Assembly (NCBI GenBank): GCA_910579835.1
Contig: CAJTWQ010000032.1
Location: 1 to 23,697 of the forward strand
Direction of reading: 5' to 3'
DNA from: an uncultured Ruminococcus sp.
Lineage (GTDB): Bacteria; Bacillota; Clostridia; Oscillospirales; Ruminococcaceae
Length of the DNA: 23,697 bases
Shown: positions 13,638 through 20,848 of the stretch, piece by piece
How positions within the stretch are numbered: position 1 is the first letter of the stretch
Layout of the letters: every line of letters begins with the position of its first letter
Program-made: the position numbers and the translations under genes
Notes under the pieces: generated by a model
The model's database searches: none
Told to the model about the DNA's origin: nothing
The model's input: the letters and a program-made list of their open reading frames with translations, nothing else

Positions 13638-15470
13638 TTACTTATTAAGTCTTGCTTCGATCTTGTCAAGCTCGTCGTAGAGAGCCTGCGGAATCTTACC
13701 GCCTTTAGCGGCAATATCGTCGTTGTAGTATCTTCTCATTTCAGCAATTTCAGCCTTCCAGAGTTCCTTGTCAACAGCGAGGAGTTTATCCATAATTTCA
13801 GGAGTAACTTCATCCTCGATACCCTCAACATTAATGTCGTCTTTCTTTGGGAGGTAGCCGATAGCTGTTTCATCAGCGTCAACAGTGCCCTCGCATCTCT
13901 TAATGATCCAGTCGAGAACTCTCATGTTGTCACCGAATCCAGGCCAGATGAAGTTGCCGTTTTCGTCCTGCTTGAACCAGTTTACGTTAAAGATCTTAGG
14001 AGCTTTGTCACCCAGCTTTTCGCCCATTTCAAGCCAGTGTGCCCAGTAGTCGCCCACATTGTAGCCGATAAAGGGCTTCATAGCCATAGGATCGTGACGG
14101 AGTACGCCTACAGCGCCGGCAGCTGCGGCAGTTGTCTCAGAAGAAACGGCCGATCCTACATAAGTACCGTGTGTCCAGTCAAATGACTGATATACGAGAG
14201 GAGTTGTGGAAGCGCGTCTTCCGCCGAATACGATAGCTGAGATCGGAACGCCCTCCGGATTATCGAATTCAGGAGAAATGCAGGGACAGTTTACAGCAGG
14301 AGCTGTGAAACGTGAGTTGGGGTGAGCAAGCTTCTTGTTCTTGCCGTCTGCCCCGATCTCAGAAGTCCACTCCTTGCCGTTGGTTTTGATTCCTGTCCAC
14401 TCGGTAGCGTCTTCAGGAGGATTCTTGTCAAGACCTTCCCACCAAACAGTGTTTTCAGCGTTATTGAGCGCAACATTGGTGAAGATAGCGTTCTTCTTTG
14501 TGGATGCAAGAGCGTTGTAGTTGGACTTTGCGTTTGTTCCGGGAGCAACGCCGAAGAAGCCGTTCTCAGGATTGATAGCGTAAAGTCTGCCATCCTTGCC
14601 GGGTTTGAGCCATGCAATATCGTCGCCTACCGTGTAAACCTTGTAGCCGTTTTTGAGGTATCCCTCCGGAGGAATAAGCATAGCAAGATTGGTCTTTCCG
14701 CATGCGGACGGGAAAGCGGCACAGACATACTTTGTCTCGCCGTCGGGCTTCTGAACGCCCAAAATGAGCATATGCTCAGCCATCCAACCCTCGTTTTTGC
14801 CCTGGAATGAAGCAATACGAAGAGCGAAGCACTTCTTGGAAAGAATAACGTTTCCGCCGTAAGCAGAGTTGATCGACCAGATCGTATTGTCCTCCGGGAA
14901 CTGAACGATGTATCTGTTTTCGGGGTCAACCTGAGCTTTTGAGTGGAGACCTCTTACAAAATCGTTGGAATCTCCAAGCTTATCGAAAGCGGCTTTGCCC
15001 ATTCTTGTCATGATGTTCATATTAAGAACAACATAGATAGAGTCTGTGATCTCAACGCCTACCTTGGAAATAGGTGAAGCAACAGGACCCATAGAATAAG
15101 GGATGATGTACATTGTCTGACCTTTCATTACACCGTCATACATAGGCGTAAGCTTAGCGTACATTTCCTGGGGATCGCACCAGTTATTGGTAGGACCTGC
15201 ATCTTCCTTGGTTCTTGTACAGATGAAAGTCCTGTCCTCAACACGGGCAACGTCGTTTACGGCAGTTCTATGATAGAGACAGCCGGGAAGCTCCTCCTGG
15301 TTAAGGTAGTACATTTTGTTCGGATCTCCGTCCGGGAGAGAAGTAACCTCTGCTGTAAGAGCGTCGAGCTGCTCTTTGGAGCCGTCGATCCATACAACCT
15401 TTTCAGGCTTGCAGAGAGCGATCATTTCGTCGACCCATTTTAATACATTGGGATTCGTTGTCAGTGACAT
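13638..15470 (-). CDS. pckG: Phosphoenolpyruvate carboxykinase (GTP)
   Basis: Interconverts oxaloacetate and phosphoenolpyruvate with GTP/GDP. In fermenting ruminococci it is expected to run toward CO2 fixation on the route to succinate, or in gluconeogenesis. From the ATG at 15470 it has 610 residues, as usual for the GTP class. The class is shown by FPSACGKTN (253-261) with the reactive Cys257, GDDIAWLKPG (282-291), ENGFFGVAPGTN (302-313) and FGGRR (415-419). The ATP class has a different P-loop and is shorter. The start is fixed by AGGAGG (15480-15485) nine bases ahead; an in-frame extension to 15521 runs through the leader. The gene is monocistronic, with a strong promoter about 260 bases upstream and an inverted-repeat element in the leader. 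Coding DNA is GC-richer than its flanks, consistent with high expression. Confidence 0.96.
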   Translation of the reverse strand: MSLTTNPNVLKWVDEMIALCKPEKVVWIDGSKEQLDALTAEVTSLPDGDPNKMYYLNQEELPGCLYHRTAVNDVARVEDRTFICTRTKEDAGPTNNWCDPQEMYAKLTPMYDGVMKGQTMYIIPYSMGPVASPISKVGVEITDSIYVVLNMNIMTRMGKAAFDKLGDSNDFVRGLHSKAQVDPENRYIVQFPEDNTIWSINSAYGGNVILSKKCFALRIASFQGKNEGWMAEHMLILGVQKPDGETKYVCAAFPSACGKTNLAMLIPPEGYLKNGYKVYTVGDDIAWLKPGKDGRLYAINPENGFFGVAPGTNAKSNYNALASTKKNAIFTNVALNNAENTVWWEGLDKNPPEDATEWTGIKTNGKEWTSEIGADGKNKKLAHPNSRFTAPAVNCPCISPEFDNPEGVPISAIVFGGRRASTTPLVYQSFDWTHGTYVGSAVSSETTAAAAGAVGVLRHDPMAMKPFIGYNVGDYWAHWLEMGEKLGDKAPKIFNVNWFKQDENGNFIWPGFGDNMRVLDWIIKRCEGTVDADETAIGYLPKKDDINVEGIEDEVTPEIMDKLLAVDKELWKAEIAEMRRYYNDDIAAKGGKIPQALYDELDKIEARLNK

Positions 15471-15543
15471 GGCATTATACCTCCTGTTAAAGCTTTTTTG
15501 ATACACTGCACGAAGCGGCAATGCATCTGAGGGACTGATCGCC

Positions 15544-15708
15544 TTAGAGCCTTTTCAGGATCTTTTTGCGCACGTCTTTCCGGTAAATTTTCATGCTAAC
15601 CGCGTCAAAAATTTTTGCAATACGACATTATTCCTGCAAATTTTTTCATGTCAGTATAAAAATTATGCTCAAAAATTCGCACACACAAGGATTCTGAACA
15701 GGCTCTTA
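15544..15708. repeat. Imperfect inverted-repeat (MITE-like) element in the pckG leader
   Basis: The plus strand from 15544 and the minus strand from 15708 match at 23 of the first 31 positions, sharing AGAGCCT, TTCAG and ATC blocks. Further in, 15585-15600 matches 15649-15664 at 12 of 16, and both arms hold an A-run/T-run/GCA block next to the centre (about 15628). The whole could fold as one long hairpin about 165 bases long. It lies between the pckG promoter and its ribosome binding site, so it would be transcribed. No clear target-site duplication is seen. It is either a small non-autonomous transposon or a structured leader RNA. Around it, 15471-15543 and 15764-15879 hold nothing else I can assign. 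Confidence 0.6.
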
Positions 15709-15734
15709 AAAAAATCAATCGTACCTCAAATACT

Positions 15735-15763
15735 ATTATATAATAATTTTGTCAATCTGTCAA
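15735..15763 (-). promoter_or_regulatory. pckG promoter
   Basis: On the minus strand TTGACA (15758-15763) and TATAAT (15735-15740), both perfect, are 17 bases apart. A second TTGACA at 15750-15755 is too close to the -10 to be used. Transcription from about 15728 gives a 5' leader of roughly 258 bases. Confidence 0.85.
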
Positions 15764-15879
15764 TAGTTATTCCGATTAAATTGTATATCAGGAGTAAGAG
15801 TAACAGTGAGGGGCGCAGATTTTGAAAATACTGTTTCTGAATGAAATCGGTATAATTCCGAACAGGCTATAAGATGCAG

Positions 15880-16704
15880 TTATGAACCCTGTGTATGTTC
15901 CGGCTGCGTAAGAATTTCTCCCGGAAACTGAAAGGTTCTTTTTATGCCGCCGATAACGGAATCAATATAGAGTTCAGATATGGCATCCCATGTTTTCCGG
16001 TCAACTGTGCCGTTCGGAGGAAGTCCCATGAGACCTTGCAGTTCTTCGACCTCCTTTGCCGTAACTGCTCCGAAGCGTCCCGTTTCTTTTAGGACGAGAG
16101 GATACCCCAGATCGGTGTGTATCCGGTTGATATACTGCTGAAGCAGCAGAACGTCATCTCCGGACATTCCTTCTTTAAGTTCGGCTGTAAAAGGACGCGG
16201 TACGGGGAGCTTTTCCTGATGCAGTCCCGCAAATGTACGGTACAGGTTGTTCCATACGGCTCTGTCAGCACGTCCTGTTATCGGCAGATTGAAAAGCCGC
16301 TGAAAGCTTTTTACGGAATTTTCGGTTTCCGTATCAAAGACCCCCGACAGTTCCGGAGCCGTAACCGTAGGAAAAAACATGCTTACGCCATAAAGCCATG
16401 TCTGCATAAGCTTAACGTGATCTCCGGTGTTTTCCTTTCTGAGTTCTCCGGGAAACTGAGCCGGGACGTCCTCAAGCTGTTCCAGAGCGGAAGCAAGTAT
16501 CTGCGCCCTGTATACAGAGCTGTGGAGTTTGTTCAGCTTTGCAAAAAACGCGCTGCTGTCGCTGCTTTCAAGTCCAAAAATATCCGCAAAGGTATCGGCG
16601 GCTTCCCCGAACGCACTGCTGTCAGGGATCTTTGGAATATCAGGATAGTTATACGAGATTCTGTTCAAGTATATTCTCATGAGATCGGCTTCTGTTATAC
16701 TCAT
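15880..16704 (-). CDS. Protein with two peptidoglycan-binding domains
   Basis: 274 residues. The N-terminal 90 residues are helical and not recognised. Two PG_binding_1-type three-helix domains follow, about 92-155 (GDHVKLMQTWL, then FDTETENSVKSFQRLFNLPITG and VWNNLY) and about 179-247 (GDDVLLLQQYI, then FGAVTAKEVEELQGLMGLPPNG and TWDAI). There is no signal peptide, membrane segment or catalytic domain. It therefore either acts in the cytoplasm or mother cell, or is exported by an unusual route. Related two-domain proteins occur in spore-forming Clostridia; a link to cortex or cell wall is inference. AAAGGGAGG precedes the ATG at 16704. It is divergent from the gene at 16905 and lies upstream of pckG in the same direction, with no clear terminator between. 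Confidence 0.8.
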   Translation of the reverse strand: MSITEADLMRIYLNRISYNYPDIPKIPDSSAFGEAADTFADIFGLESSDSSAFFAKLNKLHSSVYRAQILASALEQLEDVPAQFPGELRKENTGDHVKLMQTWLYGVSMFFPTVTAPELSGVFDTETENSVKSFQRLFNLPITGRADRAVWNNLYRTFAGLHQEKLPVPRPFTAELKEGMSGDDVLLLQQYINRIHTDLGYPLVLKETGRFGAVTAKEVEELQGLMGLPPNGTVDRKTWDAISELYIDSVIGGIKRTFQFPGEILTQPEHTQGS

Positions 16705-16805
16705 TTATATCCTCCCTTTTGCTGTTAAATTGCACAATAGATACCTGTATAAATTGTCGGAAACATAGAAATTATCATTTTTACTAATAATTCGTATTAT
16801 TTGTA

Positions 16806-16833
16806 TTGAAAAATGTGCAAGATATGATATAAT
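16806..16833 (+). promoter_or_regulatory. Promoter of the cytidylate-kinase-like gene
   Basis: TTGAAA (16806-16811) is followed after 16 bases by TATAAT (16828-16833), which also has a TG extension (16825-16826). Confidence 0.75.
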
Positions 16834-16904
16834 ATTTATATCAGCATGTTTTACATTATGCAGACTGCAATGAAAATATGCGAAGGGCGCAGGGGGTAAT
16901 TCCG

Positions 16905-17528
16905 ATGAAAAAGAAGATAATAACTATAGAACGTCAGTACGGAAGCGGCGGAAGCATTATCGGTAAGCTTGCCGCTGAAAAGTTGGGCGTAAACTGCTAT
17001 AACAGGCAGATTCTTGAAATGACGGCTGAAAAATGCGGCATTTCACCGGAATATCTTGAATCGGCGGAAGAAAATGTTCCGACAAGTTTTTTGTATTCGT
17101 TGCTGCTTTCGGCTAACCCGTCAAGGTCTATGGAGGATAGTCTCCCTCTTTCAGATAAGGTTTTTCTTATGGAAAGCCGTATTATAACCGAGATTTCCGA
17201 AAGGGAGGAAAGCTTTGTACTGGTAGGTCGCTGCGGAAGCTACGTTCTTGAGGAAAAGGGCTGTTTCAGCGTATATATATATGCCAATCCGGAGGAGCGT
17301 ATGAAGAGAGCGGTGGCAGAATATGGAATCGCTTCAAACAAGGCTGAATCAATTATGAAAAAAGCGGATAAGCGACGTGAGACATTCTATAATGTTAACA
17401 CAGGCAGACTGTGGCAGGATAAGGACAGCTATTCACTTTGCCTTAACAGCGCCGTGCTGGGGGATGATCTTTGCGCAGAGCTTATCGTTAAAGCATACAG
17501 TGAATATAATTCCAGATATGCCGAATAA
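16905..17528 (+). CDS. Cytidylate-kinase-like P-loop protein
   Basis: 207 residues from the ATG at 16905, with AGGGGG eight bases ahead. It begins KKIITIERQYGSGGSIIGKLAA, the nucleotide-binding start of the cytidylate-kinase-like family (Cytidylate_kin2); Gly13 to Lys21 form the loop. An LVGRCGSYVL strand and a YIYANPEERMKRA segment follow as in that family, with a lid-like KKADKRRETFYN region. Members are common in Firmicutes beside the true cmk, and their substrate is not established, so I do not name it cmk. The gene is monocistronic. After its stop comes a 12-bp inverted repeat (17561-17572 with 17586-17597) without a T-run. Confidence 0.85.
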   Translation: MKKKIITIERQYGSGGSIIGKLAAEKLGVNCYNRQILEMTAEKCGISPEYLESAEENVPTSFLYSLLLSANPSRSMEDSLPLSDKVFLMESRIITEISEREESFVLVGRCGSYVLEEKGCFSVYIYANPEERMKRAVAEYGIASNKAESIMKKADKRRETFYNVNTGRLWQDKDSYSLCLNSAVLGDDLCAELIVKAYSEYNSRYAE

Positions 17529-17560
17529 TGGTACAGACAATACGTATATAATATAGTAAT

Positions 17561-17597
17561 AATTATAGTAAGTAAAACAAATTTGCTTACTATAATT
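17561..17597. repeat. 12-bp inverted repeat after the kinase-like gene
   Basis: AATTATAGTAAG (17561-17572) pairs perfectly with CTTACTATAATT (17586-17597) around 13 bases. The stem is AT-rich and no T-run follows, so termination would be weak. Each arm holds one copy of the ATAGTAA heptamer that recurs through this spacer. Confidence 0.6.
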
Positions 17598-17860
17598 GAT
17601 TAAAGTGCCCTTTATCCGCCGCTAAAGCAACAGCCGGAAAAGTGGCAAATTTTGGTGTTTACTATAAGTAAACGTTACTGCCTGTATAGTAATCTTACTT
17701 GAAATTGAAACAGGTTCACTAAAAAAGTTTTTATAGATTTGTTGGCGTTGCTACTATGCGTCAGCATGTTTTTACTCCGCTTTGCTATGAAAATTTTCTT
17801 TGGTTTCGATTCCAGTCGGGATTACTATAGCATTAAAAAGACATTTACGTAATTCTATCT

Positions 17861-17910
17861 CTCTAATACAAAAAGTCTCTGCTTTGCGGCAGAGACTTTT
17901 TGTATTAGAG
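17861..17910. terminator. Strong bidirectional terminator hairpin with a 22-bp perfect stem
   Basis: The arms 17861-17882 and 17889-17910 are perfectly complementary around the loop TTTGCG. The inner GTCTCTGC/GCAGAGAC core is flanked by A5/T5, so it can terminate in both directions. It is more than 330 bases past the nearest plus-strand stop codon, so it may end a separate transcript from the spacer. Confidence 0.85.
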
Positions 17911-17938
17911 TATCCTGCATTGTTACTGAACAGTTCTG

Positions 17939-17968
17939 TTGAATATTTCCGTAAAAAAAAGAAATAAT
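17939..17968 (+). promoter_or_regulatory. Promoter of the DUF421-DUF4363 operon
   Basis: TTGAAT (17939-17944) and AATAAT (17963-17968) are 18 bases apart. Each differs from consensus by one or two bases. A small inverted repeat AACAG-TT-CTGTT overlaps the -35. A sporulation-type promoter cannot be excluded. Confidence 0.45.
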
Positions 17969-18002
17969 AACTGCATATTTCATAAAGAAAGGAATTCTGA
18001 CG

Positions 18003-18716
18003 ATGAGTATAATTTTTATACGGTCGCTTATACTTTATTTTCTTGTAATCTTTGCCGTCAGACTTATGGGAAAGCGGCAGTTGGGTGAGCTTCAGCCGTC
18101 CGAACTGGTTATTACTATTCTTGTATCGAATATAGCTACACTGCCTATTGAAGATGCCGATATACCGGTGATTATGGGAGCTACTCCGATACTTGCCCTG
18201 GTCTGTTTCGAGGTAATAATGTCCTGGCTCAGCCTAAAATTTCCGGGACTCAGAAAAATTATCTCTGGCAGCCCGAAAATAATTATACGAGAGGGCAAAA
18301 CTGATCCGCAGGTTATGAAAGAACTCAGATATTCCGTTGACGATCTGCTTACCGCTCTGAGAGGAAAGGATATTTTTGACATAAGCGAGGTTCAGTATGC
18401 TGTTGTGGAAACCACCGGAAGCGTTTCGGTTATGAAAAAGCAGTCGGACGATACCCCGGTGCGAAAGGATCTCGGTATGGAGCCTCATCCAGAGGATCCG
18501 CCCCAGCTTGTGGTTTCTGACGGAAAAATACTTGATGCGGCAGTGAAATCCCTGGGATACGATTCACAATGGGTGAAAAAAACGCTGGACGAGGGCAATG
18601 CAAAGCTGTCCGACGTGATCATAATGACTGCGGACAGAACTGGAAAGTGCTATATTGCCGGAAAGGACGGCAGAGCGCCGTATATCAGGGAGGGCGGAAG
18701 CAATGACAAGAGTTAA
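18003..18716 (+). CDS. DUF421 (YetF-type) membrane protein
   Basis: 237 residues. Three membrane segments lie at the N-terminus (about 3-21, 35-50 and 56-77). Between the first two is the family signature MGKRQLGELQPSELVITIL. The soluble C-terminal part (about 80-237) has the paired DUF421 features: SPKIIIREGK and ELRYSVDDLLTALRGK, then PPQLVVSDGKILDAAVKSLG. The biochemical role of this family is not established; B. subtilis YetF and YdfR are relatives. The ATG at 18003 follows AAAGGA. The 3' end overlaps the DUF4363 gene by 14 bases, so they are co-translated, a recurrent pairing in Clostridia. The C-terminal domain probably faces the cytoplasm. Confidence 0.88.
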   Translation: MSIIFIRSLILYFLVIFAVRLMGKRQLGELQPSELVITILVSNIATLPIEDADIPVIMGATPILALVCFEVIMSWLSLKFPGLRKIISGSPKIIIREGKTDPQVMKELRYSVDDLLTALRGKDIFDISEVQYAVVETTGSVSVMKKQSDDTPVRKDLGMEPHPEDPPQLVVSDGKILDAAVKSLGYDSQWVKKTLDEGNAKLSDVIIMTADRTGKCYIAGKDGRAPYIREGGSNDKS

Positions 18717-19080
18717 GATAAGTTGTGTGATTCTTGCTGTTATGGTAGGAATAAGCGCTTTTTTTGCTGTTCTTATAAACAGAAAATGCAATGATTTTAT
18801 TGACAGAACGGATGATATATGGGAGCTTTACGTTTCCGGCGATCACGAGGGAGCCTGTGATAAGGCAAAAGAATTTGAAGAGAAATGGGAGGATTTCCGG
18901 AAATATTCGTCTATGATGGTGGACAGCGAAAAGCTGACGGAAATTGACCGTATATCAGCGAGGGTAATATACTTGGCAGAGGGGGACAGCGAGGAGCTTC
19001 ACGCGGAGCTTATGGAACTGCGCCATATGGTGGAGGCTCTGAAAAAGGGCGAAATGCCGGCAGTATCAAGCGTTCTTTAG
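18703..19080 (+). CDS. DUF4363 family small membrane-anchored protein
   Basis: 125 residues from the ATG at 18703, fixed by GGGAGGG (18688-18694) eight bases ahead. One N-terminal membrane segment (about 5-25) is followed by a charged, helical domain rich in Glu and Lys (NRKCNDFIDRTDDIWELY, later EEKWEDFRKYSSMMVDSEKL). This is the pattern of DUF4363 proteins, which usually lie next to DUF421 genes. The overlap with the upstream gene supports a two-protein complex. No enzymatic motif is visible and the function is unknown. Confidence 0.82.
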   Translation: MTRVKISCVILAVMVGISAFFAVLINRKCNDFIDRTDDIWELYVSGDHEGACDKAKEFEEKWEDFRKYSSMMVDSEKLTEIDRISARVIYLAEGDSEELHAELMELRHMVEALKKGEMPAVSSVL

Positions 19081-19179
19081 ATTCTGTCCGGCGCTGTTTA
19101 AAAAATTTGTAATTAAAAGAATATTGAACAGGCTGACGGCTGAAAAAAATCAATTTTTCTGAAAAAAAGTACAAAATTG

Positions 19180-19208
19180 TTTACAAATCCGGAAAAAGAT
19201 GATATAAT
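19180..19208 (+). promoter_or_regulatory. Promoter of the comM-rodA operon
   Basis: TTTACA (19180-19185) and TATAAT (19203-19208) are 17 bases apart, with a TG extension before the -10. The leader is about 60 bases long. Confidence 0.82.
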
Positions 19209-19276
19209 GATTTATGGTAAGCGACATTGACTTTTCCGCTTACTGTAAATAAGACATAATATAAGGGGGGATAGGC

Positions 19277-20806
19277 TTGTTCGCAAATATTTCAAGTCTG
19301 GGACTTTTTGGACTTAACGCTTTTCCTGTAGATGTGGAAGTGGATATAAGCCGGGGATCGCCGCAATTTGACATAGTGGGACTTCCCGACGCCGTTGTCA
19401 GGGAAAGCCGTGAGAGAATCAGGGCTGCGTTAAGAGCGTCGAATATCAGCTTCCCCATAGCGTCGGTAATGGTAAATCTTGCTCCGGCAAACACCAAGAA
19501 AAGCGGATCCGTTCACGATATAGCCATATTTATGGCGGTTATTCAGGCGCTGAGACTTACAACCGTTTCTGCCGACGGATGTGCATTTATTGGCGAACTT
19601 TCACTTAACGGAAATGTCAGGCGGATAAACGGCGTTCTGCCGATGGTCATGCTTGCAAGAGAAAACGGAATAAAATCCGTATTCGTTCCATATGACAACG
19701 CTTCCGAAGCCGCTGTTATCGAGGGAATAAAGATATACGGCGTCAAAAATACAGAGCAGCTTATACGCCATTTTCGCGGCGACGAGTTCATAGAACCGGC
19801 AGGGCGCTTTGTTTCGCCGGAAACGGATTATGACGAGATACTTGACTTTGCCGATGTAAAGGGACAGCAGACTGCGAAGAAGGCTCTTGAAATAGCGGCG
19901 GCAGGCGGTCATAACGCTTTGCTTATCGGTTCTCCGGGAAGCGGAAAAAGTATGCTTGCCAAGAGAATGCCGTCAATACTTCCTCCACTGACATTTGAGG
20001 AAGCTCTGGAAACCACGAAGATACACTCTGTTTCCGGACTGCTTTCTCCGGAATCTCCGCTTATAATGAAAAGACCGTTCCGCGCGCCGCATCATACTGT
20101 TTCGGCTGCCGGATTGGCAGGCGGAGGCAGTATCCCCCAGCCGGGGGAGGTTTCACTCGCACATAATGGATTGCTGTTTCTGGACGAACTTCCGGAATTT
20201 GACCGGCGTTCACTGGAAATCCTGCGTCAGCCGCTGGAAGAAAGAAAGGTTACTATAGCTCGTGCATCCGGTACGGTAACATATCCGTGCAGTTTTATGC
20301 TGATCGGTGCGATGAATCCCTGTCCCTGCGGATATTTCGGACATCCCAGGCGGAAATGTATATGCTCCCCTGCAAAATCAGCGGCATATCTTTCAAAAAT
20401 ATCGGGACCTCTTCTGGATCGTTTCGATATGCATATAGAAGTTGCTCCTGTTGAATACGAAGAGCTTTCGTCAAAGCTGAAAACGGAATCGTCATCCGAG
20501 ATAAGAAAGCGCGTTGAAGCTGCAAGAAAGATTCAGAACGATCGCTTTAAGGGAACGGGAATAACCTGCAACGCTCTTATAACCTCGGACAAGCTTCAGG
20601 AATTCTGTCCGCTGGACAGCGGTGCGGAGGTTATGCTTAAAGCTGTTTTCGACCGGCTGGATTTAAGCGGCCGTGCATATGACAGGATATTAAAGGTTGC
20701 AAGAACTATGGCGGATATTGACGGCTCGGAAGTTATTAAAAGACAGCATATAGCCGCTGCCGCACAATACAGAAGTCTTGACCGGAAATACTGGTCTCAG
20801 CCCTGA
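19277..20806 (+). CDS. comM: YifB/ComM-family Mg-chelatase-like AAA+ ATPase
   Basis: 509 residues, the usual length. The N-terminal domain (about 20-120) has the ChlI-like fold with VGLPDAVVRESRERIRAAL. The AAA domain has Walker A GSPGSGKS (218-225) and Walker B LLFLDE (299-304), with RAPHHTVSAAGLAGGG between them. The Cys-rich insert MNPCPCGYFGHP..CICS follows, then the helical C-terminal domain ending SGRAYDRILKVARTMADIDG. ComM in Vibrio is a hexameric helicase that helps branch migration in natural transformation; the role in this organism is inferred. The start is TTG at 19277, six bases after AAGGGGGG, and matches the family N-terminus MFANI. rodA follows after 42 bases with no terminator, so they are probably cotranscribed. 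Confidence 0.93.
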   Translation: MFANISSLGLFGLNAFPVDVEVDISRGSPQFDIVGLPDAVVRESRERIRAALRASNISFPIASVMVNLAPANTKKSGSVHDIAIFMAVIQALRLTTVSADGCAFIGELSLNGNVRRINGVLPMVMLARENGIKSVFVPYDNASEAAVIEGIKIYGVKNTEQLIRHFRGDEFIEPAGRFVSPETDYDEILDFADVKGQQTAKKALEIAAAGGHNALLIGSPGSGKSMLAKRMPSILPPLTFEEALETTKIHSVSGLLSPESPLIMKRPFRAPHHTVSAAGLAGGGSIPQPGEVSLAHNGLLFLDELPEFDRRSLEILRQPLEERKVTIARASGTVTYPCSFMLIGAMNPCPCGYFGHPRRKCICSPAKSAAYLSKISGPLLDRFDMHIEVAPVEYEELSSKLKTESSSEIRKRVEAARKIQNDRFKGTGITCNALITSDKLQEFCPLDSGAEVMLKAVFDRLDLSGRAYDRILKVARTMADIDGSEVIKRQHIAAAAQYRSLDRKYWSQP

Positions 20807-20848
20807 CGGCTGTATATCCCGGGTACATAGATATATAAAGGAGATACA

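Larger units (their letters stand above)
17529..18002. other. 474-base spacer without a gene
   Basis: No credible coding region is present. The heptamer ATAGTAA or its complement TTACTAT occurs six times (17553, 17565, 17587, 17659, 17686, 17822). The 17659 copy lies in a palindrome GTTTACT-ATA-AGTAAAC (17657-17673). A GC-richer patch at 17740-17820 is neither coding nor a recognised RNA and could be a dispersed repeat. A 22-bp perfect hairpin stands at 17861-17910 and a promoter for the next gene at 17939. Confidence 0.6.

Noticed and set aside
14322..14810. 162-codon open frame antisense to pckG
   Set aside because: It is a shadow of a highly conserved, codon-biased gene and resembles no protein.
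16117..16728. 203-codon open frame antisense to the peptidoglycan-binding protein
   Set aside because: The minus strand has two recognisable domains and a good ribosome binding site; the plus frame is basic, Cys-rich and without motifs.
17600..17660. GCCGGAAAAGTGGCA patch as part of a cobalamin-type riboswitch
   Set aside because: The order and spacing of the other conserved boxes are absent and no transport or synthesis gene follows.
17550..17700. Recurring heptamers as a CRISPR array
   Set aside because: Units are only seven bases, occur in both orientations and have irregular spacing; no cas genes are near.
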